Source: an uncultured Eubacteriales bacterium
GTDB taxonomy: Bacteria > Bacillota > Clostridia > Peptostreptococcales > Anaerovoracaceae
DNA length: 64,000 nt
Direction: 5' to 3'
NCBI GenBank assembly: GCA_902773665.1
Contig: CACYFF010000005.1
Coordinates: forward strand, 1 to 64,000
Each line of letters opens with the position of its first letter. Position 1 is the first letter of the stretch. The notes beneath the pieces are model-generated. The model saw only the letters and a program-made list of their open reading frames with translations. It made no database searches and was not told the origin of the DNA. The position numbers and the translations under genes were made by a program. Below, piece by piece: positions 12,998 through 21,800 of this stretch.

Positions 12998-13963
12998 TCA
13001 GTCTTTAAAGGTGGGTTTGTAGAGCATGCGGCCGTCTAGGGTGCGCACGCGTTCGGAGAACTGGCCGGGGTCAACGCCGGCGAGCGCCGCCTCGAAGTCG
13101 AACATCTTGGCGTCCACCATGTCGAGATAGTGCAGCATCTCCGCTTCGATAAACATGGGCTTCTTCGGGCTGCCGAAGTCCGGCTCGTAGTGATGCGACA
13201 CCATCATGTGCTGCAGCAGCACGGTCTTTTCTTCGGAAAGGCCGGTCTCTTTGGCCATCTCCGCGACCTTCGCCGCACCGAGCACCAGGTGACCCAGCAT
13301 CTGCCCTTCGAAGGTGTAGCCCCCGGAGATGCCCAGCTCGTTGGACTGGATCTCGTTGAGTTTTTCCATGTCGTGCAGGATGACCCCACAGACGATCCAG
13401 TCGCGGTCCAACTGCGTATATACCTCGCAGGCCTTCTCGCCCATCACGAGCATGCGCTTGATGTGGTAGAGCAATCCCGCCATCTCCGCATGGTGATTGC
13501 GCATGGCGGCGGGATAGTACAGCAGTCTCTCCTTCTCCCGGTCCAGGAACAGCAGCGCCATGGCGCGCAGTCCCTCGTCGGCAATGGTCTCCGCCCGGCC
13601 GTGGATATACGCGTACATCGCTTCCGGATCTTCCGGTGCCGCCTTGATGAAATCCACCATGGCGCAGCCGTCTTCCTTCTGCCCCTTGCGAATGCGGGCG
13701 ATGCGCAGCTGCTTTACGTTGTTCCATTCGCTGACAGAGGCGCGGATCTTGACCAGGTCGCCCTCCTTGATCTTGCCGAGGTTGATGGCTTCCTCGTCGT
13801 TGACGTCCCATTTCTTGCCGTTGATCTCGCCGGAATTGTCCGCCAGCGTAATGTCCAGATACTGCTTGCGGTTGGAGCCGATGCGGATCGCGATGGATTT
13901 TACCAGAAAGAAGTCGGTAAACTCCTCATCTATCTTCAATTGGTTGATAAAATACTGTTTCAT
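12998..13963 (-). CDS. yhaM: 3'-5' exoribonuclease YhaM
   Basis: The 321-residue protein has an N-terminal OB-fold nucleic acid-binding domain (about 15-90) and an HD phosphohydrolase domain with HHAEMAGLLYHI, the HD pair in GVILHDMEKL, and a later MMVSHHYEPDFGSPK. YhaM trims RNA and single-stranded DNA from 3' ends. The frame extends upstream, but GGAGG lies 5 nt before the ATG at 13963 (MKQYF) and this start gives the usual family length, so the earlier Met codons are rejected. Confidence 0.92.
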   Translation of the reverse strand: MKQYFINQLKIDEEFTDFFLVKSIAIRIGSNRKQYLDITLADNSGEINGKKWDVNDEEAINLGKIKEGDLVKIRASVSEWNNVKQLRIARIRKGQKEDGCAMVDFIKAAPEDPEAMYAYIHGRAETIADEGLRAMALLFLDREKERLLYYPAAMRNHHAEMAGLLYHIKRMLVMGEKACEVYTQLDRDWIVCGVILHDMEKLNEIQSNELGISGGYTFEGQMLGHLVLGAAKVAEMAKETGLSEEKTVLLQHMMVSHHYEPDFGSPKKPMFIEAEMLHYLDMVDAKMFDFEAALAGVDPGQFSERVRTLDGRMLYKPTFKD

Positions 13964-13982
13964 AAGGTCCTCCAATGCCATT

Positions 13983-14011
13983 AGTATACCCCGAAATCGA
14001 TTGTAACACAA
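13983..14011 (-). promoter_or_regulatory. Promoter of yhaM-recD2-comF
   Basis: Minus strand TTGTGT (14011-14006), a 17-bp spacer and TATACT (13988-13983), about 20 bp before the yhaM ATG. It lies downstream of the terminator at 14118-14151. Confidence 0.6.
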
Positions 14012-14117
14012 TTCCCAGTTTTTAACAACTTGCCCCAGTGATGTTTTTCTGATGTTTTTTTGCGTCGCCTTAAAATGACAATAAAGAATGAAAAGTTTCC
14101 TTTCTCGTTCACACAAT

Positions 14118-14151
14118 AAAAAGGAGGTCCGGTCATCCGGACCTCCTTTTT
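14118..14151 (-). terminator. Terminator after the DUF4349 lipoprotein gene
   Basis: A 15-bp perfect stem AAAAAGGAGGTCCGG / CCGGACCTCCTTTTT with a four-base loop. It is symmetrical, so it could work on both strands. Confidence 0.92.
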
Positions 14152-14163
14152 ATAGCTTACTGC

Positions 14164-15180
14164 TTATTCGCTTTTCTCTTCTTTTTCTTCACTGTTCTTC
14201 TTCCGCTTCGGCAGATGTACTTTGCCGGATACGTATTTCTTCCACAGTTTGCACAGCAGAATGACGATCAGGATAAAGATGATGATCCCTACGATATGGT
14301 AGGCTGCCCACATGACCAGATCCTGCACACCGTACCCGAAGTCTTCCAATCCTTCCTTGAAGTTGCTGCCCAGGCGCTGCCAGAAGGTCTCCTCTTCCGT
14401 AATGGCGCTGCCCAGTCTTTCCACCTGTTCCAGTTCGATCTGAACGGTGGAGAAGCCGATCAGACTGTCGTAGCGGTTGATCGTGGACGTAAGGCTGTCG
14501 ATCTGATACTGGCAGTCGGAGATCGCGTTCTCCAGCTGGATAATGTCCGTCATCTCGGTGGCCTGGCCTAAAAGGGTCAGAAGCCTTTCCATCTTGGTCT
14601 TTTCGGTCTGCAGCCGCATCTGCGTATCGGAATACTGCAGTCCTACGTCTTCCGTCGTCTTATTCAGGTTTACGACGTGGCAGGTGTTGCCGACTGCGGA
14701 GAGAAATCTGTCGTAGTTCTCCGCCGGCACGCGGACGGTGTATGACCCGCTCAGATAGCTGTAGTTGGAATAGTAGCTGCCGTTATCGGTATAAACGGAT
14801 TCGAAATATCCCCCGTATTTCTCCACCAGCTGGTTGAGATCTTTTTCCGCCTGCGCGAAATCCAGTGTCTGCAGATGTAGCCAGGCCCGGAAGATCAGTT
14901 TTACGTTCTCTCCGTAGGTGAGGTCGTTCACCATGTTGCCCGGTGTATATTCAGCTGCCGATTCTGCCTCAGCGACATCATGATCTTCCGCCATCTCCAT
15001 CGGCGCTTCCGGCGCAGAGGCGGTATTCTTATTGTCAAACCCGCCGTATTGCATCGATCCGTCCTCAACATACCATTCTCCGGCAGCCGGCGCCGCCGCA
15101 TCTTTGGAGGCGCTGCAGCCTGTTAAGGCGCTCAGCACGAGCAGCATGGCCGTAAAGACGGCAAACCATCTTTTCTTCAT
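14164..15180 (-). CDS. DUF4349 lipoprotein with C-terminal membrane helix
   Basis: The 338-residue protein has a lipoprotein signal (LSALTGC, lipidated Cys at 22), an Ala/Glu-rich spacer, a DUF4349 domain with a coiled coil of about 40 residues in the middle, a membrane helix at about 290-312 (IVGIIIFILIVILLCKLW) and a basic/acidic tail. Proteins of this family are of unknown function and are probably anchored at both ends. The start has AGGGAGA upstream. It is a single-gene unit with its own terminator. Confidence 0.8.
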   Translation of the reverse strand: MKKRWFAVFTAMLLVLSALTGCSASKDAAAPAAGEWYVEDGSMQYGGFDNKNTASAPEAPMEMAEDHDVAEAESAAEYTPGNMVNDLTYGENVKLIFRAWLHLQTLDFAQAEKDLNQLVEKYGGYFESVYTDNGSYYSNYSYLSGSYTVRVPAENYDRFLSAVGNTCHVVNLNKTTEDVGLQYSDTQMRLQTEKTKMERLLTLLGQATEMTDIIQLENAISDCQYQIDSLTSTINRYDSLIGFSTVQIELEQVERLGSAITEEETFWQRLGSNFKEGLEDFGYGVQDLVMWAAYHIVGIIIFILIVILLCKLWKKYVSGKVHLPKRKKNSEEKEEKSE

Positions 15181-15269
15181 CGTTTTTGTCTCCCTTCTCT
15201 ATGTATCAGTATATACCCCTTTCAATCTTACAGACGGGAAAACAGCGCCTGCGGTTGCGCGGGCACTGC

Positions 15270-15320
15270 TTTTTGTAATAGAAAACCACGCGACTATCGC
15301 GTGGTTTTCTATTACAAAAA
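15270..15320. repeat. Perfect 23-bp inverted repeat, likely bidirectional terminator
   Basis: Bases 15270-15292 and 15298-15320 are perfect reverse complements around a five-base loop (ACTAT). The GC-rich core CCACGCG is flanked by A-rich and T-rich arms, so transcripts from either strand give a hairpin with a U-tract. It sits between the symporter terminator and the DUF4349 gene. Confidence 0.8.
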
Positions 15321-15349
15321 GAGGACCCGGAAAGGTCCAGGTCCTCTTT
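15318..15349 (-). terminator. Terminator of the alanine symporter gene
   Basis: Minus-strand stem AAAGAGGACC / GGTCCTCTTT followed by further T residues, 20 bp after the stop codon. Confidence 0.88.
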
Positions 15350-15368
15350 AGTTGTTAGAAGGAAATGC

Positions 15369-16832
15369 TTACTTTGCAGCGAGCTTCTTTCTGTCTTCGT
15401 ACCAGACGATGAAGTCCGGGTCGACTTCGCCGATGCCCATGTAGCGAGCCTTGTAGTCCTTCATCAGTTCGAAGAATCTCTTGCTCAGCAGAATGAGGGC
15501 GATCAGGTTGACGAAGGTCGGAACGCCGGTACCAAGGTCGACTACGCCCCAGACAGAGCCGGAAGCGACGTCGTACTTGGTGGACAGCAGAACCAGGATC
15601 CAGCCGGGCAGTGCGTTACCGTACTTGATGATCGCCAGGAAGAATCTTCTGACCGGCGTATCATGCTGGAAGCCGTGGCGGATCAGGGTGTCGTAATAGT
15701 TGTACCAGCCGGTACCTGTCGTGAATGCGAACAGGAAGACGGACAGCGCGATTACGGCACGGCCTACGAATCCGATCTGGGATTCGAACGCGGTCAGAGT
15801 CATGGTAGCGGAGTTCAGACCGGAGCACCACATATCGGTTACGATGTCGACCAGTGCGGTAGCAGAGCAGACCAGGATGGTGTCTACGAATACTTCGAAG
15901 CAGCCCCACATACCCTGTTCTACGGGGTGGTCTACGATAGCGGTCGCGTGGGTCATCGGGGAAGTACCCCAGCCAGCTTCGTTGGAGTACAGAGCTCTCT
16001 GGATACCCTTCTGGATGGTGACGGACAGCGTTGCGCCTGCGAAACCGCCGGTTGCAGCGGTCGGAGTGAACGCGTGCTTGAAGATGAGGCCGAACGCAGC
16101 GGGCAGATGTCCGATGTTCTTAACGATGATGATCAGAGCGAACACCATGTACAGGATGCACATGAAGGGCACTACCTTGGATGCGAAGTCGCCGACTCTC
16201 TTCAGACCGCCGGCTACGACGATCGTCAGAAGAACAGCAAATACGGTGGATACGACCGGCATGCTCAGCACCGGGAAGGTGGAGCTGACGGACTCAGCGG
16301 TGGAGTAGTTCTGCATGGTGAACACGAAGGAGATAAAGATACCGATGGCGAAGATGACCGCCAGGATCTTGTATGCGCCTCCCCAGTGCTTTTCTTCACC
16401 GAGACCATACTGCATGTAGTAAGTGGGGCCGCCTACATAACGTTCACCGGTGATATCGGGCGTTCTGTAGTGCAGTGCCAGGGATACTTCTGCGCACTTG
16501 GTCATCATGCCTACGAGGGCGATGAGCCAAATCCAGAAGACGGAGCCGGGGCCGCCTGCTGCCAGAGCGGTAGCAACGCCGGAGATGTTACCAGCGCCTA
16601 CAGCGCCGCCTACGGCGATGGAAGCAGCTTCCCAAGCGGAGATGGTACCTTCACCATTTTCGTTCTTCTTGGTGATGGAACCGAAGGTAGACTTCATGAT
16701 CCACCCAAAGTGGGCGAACTGGAAGAATCCGGAGCCGATCGTGATCAGCGCGCCGGTACCCAGAAGCAGGACGATAAGAGGCTTGCCCCATACGAACCCG
16801 TTCAGGGTATCAATGATGTCCATGAATCCCAT
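15369..16832 (-). CDS. Sodium:alanine/glycine symporter, AGCS family
   Basis: The 487-residue membrane protein has about ten hydrophobic helices and the AGCS hallmarks GAVGAGNISGVATALAAGGPG near the N-terminus and SNEAGWGTSPMTHATA in the middle. It imports alanine or glycine with Na+. An upstream in-frame extension of 26 residues exists, but GGAGGTGAAATA precedes the ATG at 16832, so that start is used. It is transcribed alone from a promoter divergent from nadE. Confidence 0.93.
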   Translation of the reverse strand: MGFMDIIDTLNGFVWGKPLIVLLLGTGALITIGSGFFQFAHFGWIMKSTFGSITKKNENGEGTISAWEAASIAVGGAVGAGNISGVATALAAGGPGSVFWIWLIALVGMMTKCAEVSLALHYRTPDITGERYVGGPTYYMQYGLGEEKHWGGAYKILAVIFAIGIFISFVFTMQNYSTAESVSSTFPVLSMPVVSTVFAVLLTIVVAGGLKRVGDFASKVVPFMCILYMVFALIIIVKNIGHLPAAFGLIFKHAFTPTAATGGFAGATLSVTIQKGIQRALYSNEAGWGTSPMTHATAIVDHPVEQGMWGCFEVFVDTILVCSATALVDIVTDMWCSGLNSATMTLTAFESQIGFVGRAVIALSVFLFAFTTGTGWYNYYDTLIRHGFQHDTPVRRFFLAIIKYGNALPGWILVLLSTKYDVASGSVWGVVDLGTGVPTFVNLIALILLSKRFFELMKDYKARYMGIGEVDPDFIVWYEDRKKLAAK

Positions 16833-16880
16833 TATTTCACCTCCAATGAAATAAGAATATGGAAATATAATTACACATAA

Positions 16881-16971
16881 AATATACCATATCTCCACAA
16901 AAGGGTGCAAGCGAATATTTCATTTTTATTACATATTATGGTTTGTAATGCATACAAGTTGGGTGTAGAAT
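16881..16971. promoter_or_regulatory. Divergent promoters of the alanine symporter and nadE
   Basis: Minus strand: TTGCAC (16910-16905), 18-bp spacer, TATATT (16886-16881). Plus strand: TTGTAA (16943-16948), 17-bp spacer, TAGAAT (16966-16971). Start points are about 90 bp apart. Confidence 0.7.
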
Positions 16972-16992
16972 GAATAAAAAAGGGGGTCCGCC

Positions 16993-17730
16993 ATGAGAAA
17001 TTATACGGAAGAATACAAAAATCGCATTGAATTTATTCGGTCTCGCCTGGAAGCAGCTCACGCCGATGGCATCGTGTTTGGTAACTCCGGCGGCAAGGAT
17101 TCCGCCCTGGTCGGCATCCTTTGCAAGGCAGCATGCCCCAACACCGTGGGAATTATCATGCCCTGTGCCAGCAAAAGAAATTACGGGATAGACGCAGACG
17201 ACGGGAAAGAACTTGCTGAAAAATTCAACATCGAGACCCGCATCGTCGACCTCACGCCGGTGCGCGAAGCGGAACTGAAAGCGCTGGAAGGGGTCACCGA
17301 AGTGAACCAGGCAGCGCTCACCAATATCGCCCCGCGCCTTCGCATGACGACGCTGTACACCATCGGCGCCGCAGAGAACCGCCTCGTGGCAGGTACCGGC
17401 AACCGCAGCGAGATCTACATGGGCTACTTTACGAAGTGGGGCGACGGCGCCAGCGACTTTAACCCGATCGCGGATCTAACGGCATCGGAGGTCTTCGAAT
17501 TTCTGGCCTTCCTGGGCGGTCCGGACAGCATCGTTCACAAAGCGCCCTCCGCCGGACTGTTCGAAGGACAGACCGATGAGGATGACATGGGCATCACCTA
17601 CGCCGCCATCGACCATTTCCTCGAAACGGGAGAAGCGACGGAGGAGCAGAAGGCCATCCTGGACCGCTATCACTCAAGAAGCGAGCACAAGCGCCAGCCC
17701 ATCGCGACATACGAGAACTGGAAGAAATAA
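16993..17730 (+). CDS. nadE: NAD+ synthase, ammonia-dependent
   Basis: The 245-residue enzyme amidates deamido-NAD to NAD+ with ATP and ammonia. The ATP-pyrophosphatase loop NSGGKDSAL is near residue 30, and GTGNRSEIYMGYFTKWGDGA and the later EGQTDEDDMG segment bind deamido-NAD. No glutaminase domain is fused, so free ammonia is the nitrogen source. GGGGG precedes the ATG. It is the only plus-strand gene between two minus-strand blocks and ends in a shared terminator. Confidence 0.95.
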   Translation: MRNYTEEYKNRIEFIRSRLEAAHADGIVFGNSGGKDSALVGILCKAACPNTVGIIMPCASKRNYGIDADDGKELAEKFNIETRIVDLTPVREAELKALEGVTEVNQAALTNIAPRLRMTTLYTIGAAENRLVAGTGNRSEIYMGYFTKWGDGASDFNPIADLTASEVFEFLAFLGGPDSIVHKAPSAGLFEGQTDEDDMGITYAAIDHFLETGEATEEQKAILDRYHSRSEHKRQPIATYENWKK

Positions 17731-17739
17731 CAGCACCAT

Positions 17740-17767
17740 AAAAGGACCCGGAATTCCGGGTCCTTTT
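17740..17767. terminator. Bidirectional terminator between nadE and the CNNM gene
   Basis: Twelve-base perfect stem AAAAGGACCCGG / CCGGGTCCTTTT with AATT loop, serving convergent genes ending at 17730 (+) and 17777 (-). Confidence 0.93.
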
Positions 17768-17776
17768 TCTTATTCT

Positions 17777-19039
17777 TTATTCTTCTTCCTCTTTTTCCTC
17801 GGGCAGCAGCTCCGCCAGCAGCTCCGTCACCCGCATGCCTTCGGTCTCTGTGACGGTCACCTTTACGTTTTCGTACGTAAAGCTTTCCCCCGCCTCCGGA
17901 TAGCCGCCCAGCATCTCGATCGCCCAGCCCCCTACGGTGGCGTTGTCGTCGTCCAGTTCGTCCTCGTCCAGATCCAGTTCGTCGAAGAAATCCTCCAGAC
18001 GCATGTCCGCGTCCACCTCGAAGTGGGTCGGGTCCAATTCCACGAATTCCTCGTCTATCACGTCTTTTTCATCCCAGATATCTCCGACGATCTGTTCCAG
18101 CACGTCCTCCATCGTGAGGATGCCCATGGTGCCGCCGTATTCGTCCGTAACGATCACCATGTGGCAGCCTTCGCGCTGCATGGTCTCGAACACGTCGTCC
18201 AGCGGCATGGTCTTGTGCACGAAATGCGCCTCCATCATCAGGGCGCGCAGATCGAACTTCTCCCCTGCCGCCAGGCTCCTCAGGCACTGGTTTACGTGGG
18301 CGATACCGATGATGGTGTCGGGCGTATCCTCGTAGATGGGCAGCCGGGAGAAATGGGTCTTCATGATCTGGTCGACGATTTCCTCGGGCGTATCCTCGAT
18401 GTCGATTGCCTCCATATCCACCCGGGGCGTAATGATCTCGTAGGCCTGCACGTCGTCGAAATCCAGGGCGCTCTGCAGCAGATCCGCTGTATCTTCATCC
18501 ACGACGCCTTCATCCTCCGCGGTCTCGAACATGGTCTCGAGGTCATCCTCCGTTACGGCTTCGTCCACGACGCTCTTCTTCCATAAGTGGCCGAGGCCGT
18601 CCATCATGGCGCCGAAGACAACGACGAGGGGCTTTGTGACCACGCACAGCGCCTGCAGCGGATTCGCCACCCGGCGGGCAAAGCCTTCCGGCTTCTTGCT
18701 GGCCAGGATCTTCGGCGTAATTTCGCCGAACGTGATGATGATGACGGTCATGATGAGGGTCGCGATCCACGCGCCTGCGTCGCCCATGAGAGAGACAGCG
18801 ATGACCGTAGCAACGGCAGACGATGCGATGTTCACCAGATTGTTGCCGATGAGGATCGTAATGAGCGCGTCGTCGTAATGTTCCTTTATATGAAAGGCGT
18901 TCTTCGAGGACGCCCTTTTTGCCTCTTCCGCCGCCTTGCGCAGCTTTACCTCGCTGGAGCTGGCGAAGGCGATCTCGGACCCCGAGAACACCGCAGACAG
19001 GAAGATGAGGCAGACGATCAGAAGGATATTGCCTATCAT
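17777..19039 (-). CDS. CNNM/HlyC-CorC family membrane protein
   Basis: The 420-residue protein has a DUF21 (CNNM) membrane domain of about 180 residues, with FSGSEIAFASSS and NNLVNIASSAVATV, then two CBS domains (about 205-330) and a C-terminal CorC_HlyC domain (DADMRLEDFFDELDLD to WAIEMLGGYPEAGESF). Relatives take part in magnesium or cobalt efflux. Its start overlaps the stop of the second CNNM gene by 4 bp, so the pair is co-translated. The C-terminus is very acidic. Confidence 0.9.
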   Translation of the reverse strand: MIGNILLIVCLIFLSAVFSGSEIAFASSSEVKLRKAAEEAKRASSKNAFHIKEHYDDALITILIGNNLVNIASSAVATVIAVSLMGDAGAWIATLIMTVIIITFGEITPKILASKKPEGFARRVANPLQALCVVTKPLVVVFGAMMDGLGHLWKKSVVDEAVTEDDLETMFETAEDEGVVDEDTADLLQSALDFDDVQAYEIITPRVDMEAIDIEDTPEEIVDQIMKTHFSRLPIYEDTPDTIIGIAHVNQCLRSLAAGEKFDLRALMMEAHFVHKTMPLDDVFETMQREGCHMVIVTDEYGGTMGILTMEDVLEQIVGDIWDEKDVIDEEFVELDPTHFEVDADMRLEDFFDELDLDEDELDDDNATVGGWAIEMLGGYPEAGESFTYENVKVTVTETEGMRVTELLAELLPEEKEEEE

Positions 19040-20055
19040 TTCGGCAGCCCTCCTTCCTCTTCATCGTAGATCTCGCCCACGAGTTCCTCGAGGATGTCCT
19101 CCACGGTAACGATGCCGGCGATGCTGCCGTCCTGCCTGTGGACGATCGCCATATGCGCCCGGTTGCTGCTGAGCGCGTCCAGCGCGTCGTCGATGGGCAT
19201 CTCCAGCGGCAGCCAGAACGCCTTGTCCAGCATGGAGCGGGCCTTTAAGACCTTGCGGCCCCGGATCTTCGCCTTCAGGAATTTGCGGATGTGCAGGATG
19301 CCTTCCACGCCTCCGTCGTCATCCAGCACGGGGATGCGGGAAAAATGCCCGTCCGTGATGATCTGCAGGATCTCCTCGTCTGTCATGGAGCGGGTGATCT
19401 TGACCGTCTTTTCCCAGGGTGTAAGGGCCAGTCTTACCGTCTTTACGGTGAATTCCAGGGCAGACTGCACCAGTTCCGCCGCATCTTCGTCGATCTTGTC
19501 CTCTTCGTCGATGTTTTCGATGATGTCGAACAATTCTTCCTCCGTTACGGTGGGCTCTTCCGTGTCGGCAGCACCGATGAGGCGGGCCGCCAGCCGGCTG
19601 ACCCCGGAGAACAGCACGCTGACCGGCGTCAGCACCTTCATCAGGAAGATGAGGGACGGCGCGATGCGGGGCGCCAGAGCTTCGCAGCAGGCTTTCGCGT
19701 AGGACTTGGGGATCATCTCCGCAAAGATGAACACGACAAAAGCCGTTACGAACGTACAAGCGGTAACGGCTCTGTTTCCCCAAAGTTTGGATGCTAAAAG
19801 CGTTGCCGCAGAGGAACATGCAATATGCATGACGTTGTTCCCGATGAGCAGCGTCGTGAGAGCCTTGTCGAAGTGGTCCAGCACGTACAGGGCCTTCTTC
19901 GCCTTAGGGTCTCCGTCGTCCGCATCGGAAATCATGCGTATCTTGCTGACCGACGCAAAAGCAGTCTCAGCCGCGGCAAAGTACGCGCCTCCCAAAAGCA
20001 GCAACGCTATGAAAACTAAATATCGCGGAATAACGGAAATACTTCCGGCGTCCAT
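19036..20055 (-). CDS. CNNM-type DUF21/CBS membrane protein lacking the CorC domain
   Basis: The 339-residue protein has the same DUF21 domain and CBS pair as its downstream partner but stops right after the second CBS domain (GIVTVEDILEELVGEIYDEE), so the C-terminal CorC_HlyC domain is missing. The pair may be a heteromer with one full and one short subunit, which is inference. AGGAGGTGATTCG precedes the ATG. Role is likely divalent-cation export or sensing. Confidence 0.87.
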   Translation of the reverse strand: MDAGSISVIPRYLVFIALLLLGGAYFAAAETAFASVSKIRMISDADDGDPKAKKALYVLDHFDKALTTLLIGNNVMHIACSSAATLLASKLWGNRAVTACTFVTAFVVFIFAEMIPKSYAKACCEALAPRIAPSLIFLMKVLTPVSVLFSGVSRLAARLIGAADTEEPTVTEEELFDIIENIDEEDKIDEDAAELVQSALEFTVKTVRLALTPWEKTVKITRSMTDEEILQIITDGHFSRIPVLDDDGGVEGILHIRKFLKAKIRGRKVLKARSMLDKAFWLPLEMPIDDALDALSSNRAHMAIVHRQDGSIAGIVTVEDILEELVGEIYDEEEGGLPK

Positions 20056-20090
20056 AAGGACGAATCACCTCCTGGTCTCAAACTGAGGAT

Positions 20091-20188
20091 ATTATAGCAC
20101 ACTCTGTTCGACGGCACAATAGCATTGGCATTTTATTACTATTTTTGTTAAATTTATGCTTTACAATTTTTGGCATATCCAGTATTAT
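20091..20188. promoter_or_regulatory. Divergent promoters of the CNNM pair and the DUF5688 gene
   Basis: Minus strand: TTGTGC (20119-20114), 17-bp spacer, TATAAT (20096-20091). Plus strand: TTTACA (20160-20165), 17-bp spacer, TATTAT (20183-20188). No Mg2+ riboswitch-length leader lies upstream of the CNNM genes. Confidence 0.68.
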
Positions 20189-20230
20189 GATTTTACAGTA
20201 TATGCCATTTTGTTTAAAAGGAGGTTATTC

Positions 20231-21103
20231 ATGCTTTCTTACGAAGAGTTCAAAAACGCCGTACGCACCGACCTGAAGAAGTATATGCCCCGGTCCTATG
20301 CGGATCACAAACTGGTGGAAACGAAGATCTACAAGATCAACCGCTGCGTGGATTCGTTCCACCTGCAGCCGCCCGGTCCCGTCCGGGAAGCTGTACCGAT
20401 GCCCAGCCTCAACTTTCAGGATCTGTATCAGAGCATCGTGGGCGGCGCCAAACTGGAAAAGGTGCTGCGCCTGATCGCACAGACGATGCAGTACACTCTG
20501 CCCGCCTCTGTCGAACGGGATTGCGCCTGGTTCGACGAAGACAAAAAGCCCGATCCGTCCCGGCTGCACGTCGCTCTCATCAACCGTCAGAGAAACGAAG
20601 AGTACCTGAAGAGCATACCCCACCACGATTTTCTGGATCTGTCCGCCATCGCTGTCCTCGAGGAGGGCGACCGCAGCGGCTACCTGTGCGTGGTCAACCA
20701 CGGCATCCTGAAAGAACTGGACATGGACGAAGATACCCTGCTGAAGACCGCCTGCGCCAATACGTTCGAGCAATATCCGGCGGTTTTGGAGCAATCCCAT
20801 CTGGGATTGAACGCCTGGTGCGAAGGCAGCACGTTCGGCGCCGTCTGTCTGCTGGACGAAGACATGCTGAAAGAAGCTGCGGACGTGCTGGATTCCGACC
20901 TGTATATCCTGCCGGACAGCCTGCATCTGCTGTTCATCATCGCCGTTAAGAGCATACCGAGGAAGATCGTGTTGGAGAGCTTCTCCCGCGCCATGCTCCT
21001 CGAGCCGGACGCCTTCGATTTTCTGTCCGACAACGTCTATTACTACGACAGGAAGAAAGGCACGCTGCGCATCCTGTCCGCGCGGACGAAAAAGATCTCT
21101 TAG
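20231..21103 (+). CDS. DUF5688-like protein of unknown function
   Basis: The 290-residue soluble protein starts MLSYEEFKNAV and resembles the clostridial DUF5688 family, whose role is unknown. It has no signal peptide, membrane helix or recognisable catalytic motif. The C-terminal third (DSLHLLFIIAVK to NVYYYDRKKGTLRIL) looks like a mixed alpha/beta domain. AGGAGG lies 7 nt before the ATG at 20231; an earlier in-frame Met at 20156 overlaps the promoter and is rejected. It is monocistronic. Confidence 0.62.
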   Translation: MLSYEEFKNAVRTDLKKYMPRSYADHKLVETKIYKINRCVDSFHLQPPGPVREAVPMPSLNFQDLYQSIVGGAKLEKVLRLIAQTMQYTLPASVERDCAWFDEDKKPDPSRLHVALINRQRNEEYLKSIPHHDFLDLSAIAVLEEGDRSGYLCVVNHGILKELDMDEDTLLKTACANTFEQYPAVLEQSHLGLNAWCEGSTFGAVCLLDEDMLKEAADVLDSDLYILPDSLHLLFIIAVKSIPRKIVLESFSRAMLLEPDAFDFLSDNVYYYDRKKGTLRILSARTKKIS

Positions 21104-21125
21104 GAGAGATCCGGACAACAGGAAA

Positions 21126-21145
21126 GGCCCTGCCGAAGCAGGGCC
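21126..21145. terminator. Hairpin between convergent DUF5688 gene and hpf
   Basis: GGCCCTGC / GCAGGGCC stem with CGAA loop, followed by moderately T-rich sequence on both sides. Probably a shared terminator. Confidence 0.75.
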
Positions 21146-21179
21146 CGTTTCGCTATTTTATTTCAGACCGGAAACCGTT

Positions 21180-21713
21180 CTATTCTTCCGTCTCCAGCAG
21201 GCCGTAAGATCCGTCGGCTCTCTTGTAGACCACGTTTACACCGCCGCTTTCGCCGTCCTTGTAGACGAAGAAATTGTGCTCGAGCAGTTCCATCTGCAGG
21301 ATCGCTTCCTCGGAAGTCATGGGGTTGAGGCGGAACCGCTTGGTGCGGACGATGCCTTTTTCCACTTCTTCTGCAGGCGCTGCATCGGGGATCTCTTCGA
21401 AGACGATATCCTTCTGCTCCTTATGGCGGCGGATGAGTTTCGTCTTAAAGCGGGACATCTGCGTGGAGAGTTTGTCGATGACCTTGTCCAGGCAATAGTA
21501 GATATCGTTGCTGGATTCTTCTGCACGGAAGATCATGCCGGCAGCATAGATGGTAGCCTCGAGTTTGCAAAGGCCGGTCTTCACCTCGCTGCACATGATG
21601 GCAGCTCTGGCTTCGCTCGAGAAGTACTTGTCCAGTTTGCCGAATTTTTTCTCGATGGTGGCCTCCAGCTTGTCGCTCGGATTGAAGTTCTTGCCGGTGA
21701 TTTCAATAAACAT
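21180..21713 (-). CDS. hpf: Ribosome hibernation promoting factor, long form
   Basis: The 177-residue protein has an N-terminal S30AE domain (MFIEITGKNFNPSDKLEATIEKK) that blocks the decoding centre, a linker, and the C-terminal dimerisation domain (about 120-175, EEAILQMELLEHNFFVYKD...VNVVYKRADGSYGLLE). Long Hpf joins two 70S ribosomes into 100S dimers in resting cells. AAGGAGGT precedes the ATG. An extended -10 promoter (TGGTATAAT, 21769-21761) drives it. It is divergent from the ribosome-acting GTPase-nuclease gene. Confidence 0.94.
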   Translation of the reverse strand: MFIEITGKNFNPSDKLEATIEKKFGKLDKYFSSEARAAIMCSEVKTGLCKLEATIYAAGMIFRAEESSNDIYYCLDKVIDKLSTQMSRFKTKLIRRHKEQKDIVFEEIPDAAPAEEVEKGIVRTKRFRLNPMTSEEAILQMELLEHNFFVYKDGESGGVNVVYKRADGSYGLLETEE

Positions 21714-21760
21714 AACAAAACCTCCTTGTTTGGTTTTTGAGAGGGCTTGCCCTCGTCTAG

Positions 21761-21794
21761 ATTATACCATAAATGCCCGCCCGTGTGCTACAAT
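21761..21794. promoter_or_regulatory. Divergent extended -10 promoters of hpf and the GTPase-NYN gene
   Basis: Minus strand: TGGTATAAT for hpf with its -10 at 21766-21761. Plus strand: TGCTACAAT with its -10 at 21789-21794. Neither has a good -35 box. The plus-strand -10 ends only 6 nt before the ATG at 21801, so transcription should start at or next to the start codon. Confidence 0.65.
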
Positions 21795-21800
21795 AGTCCC

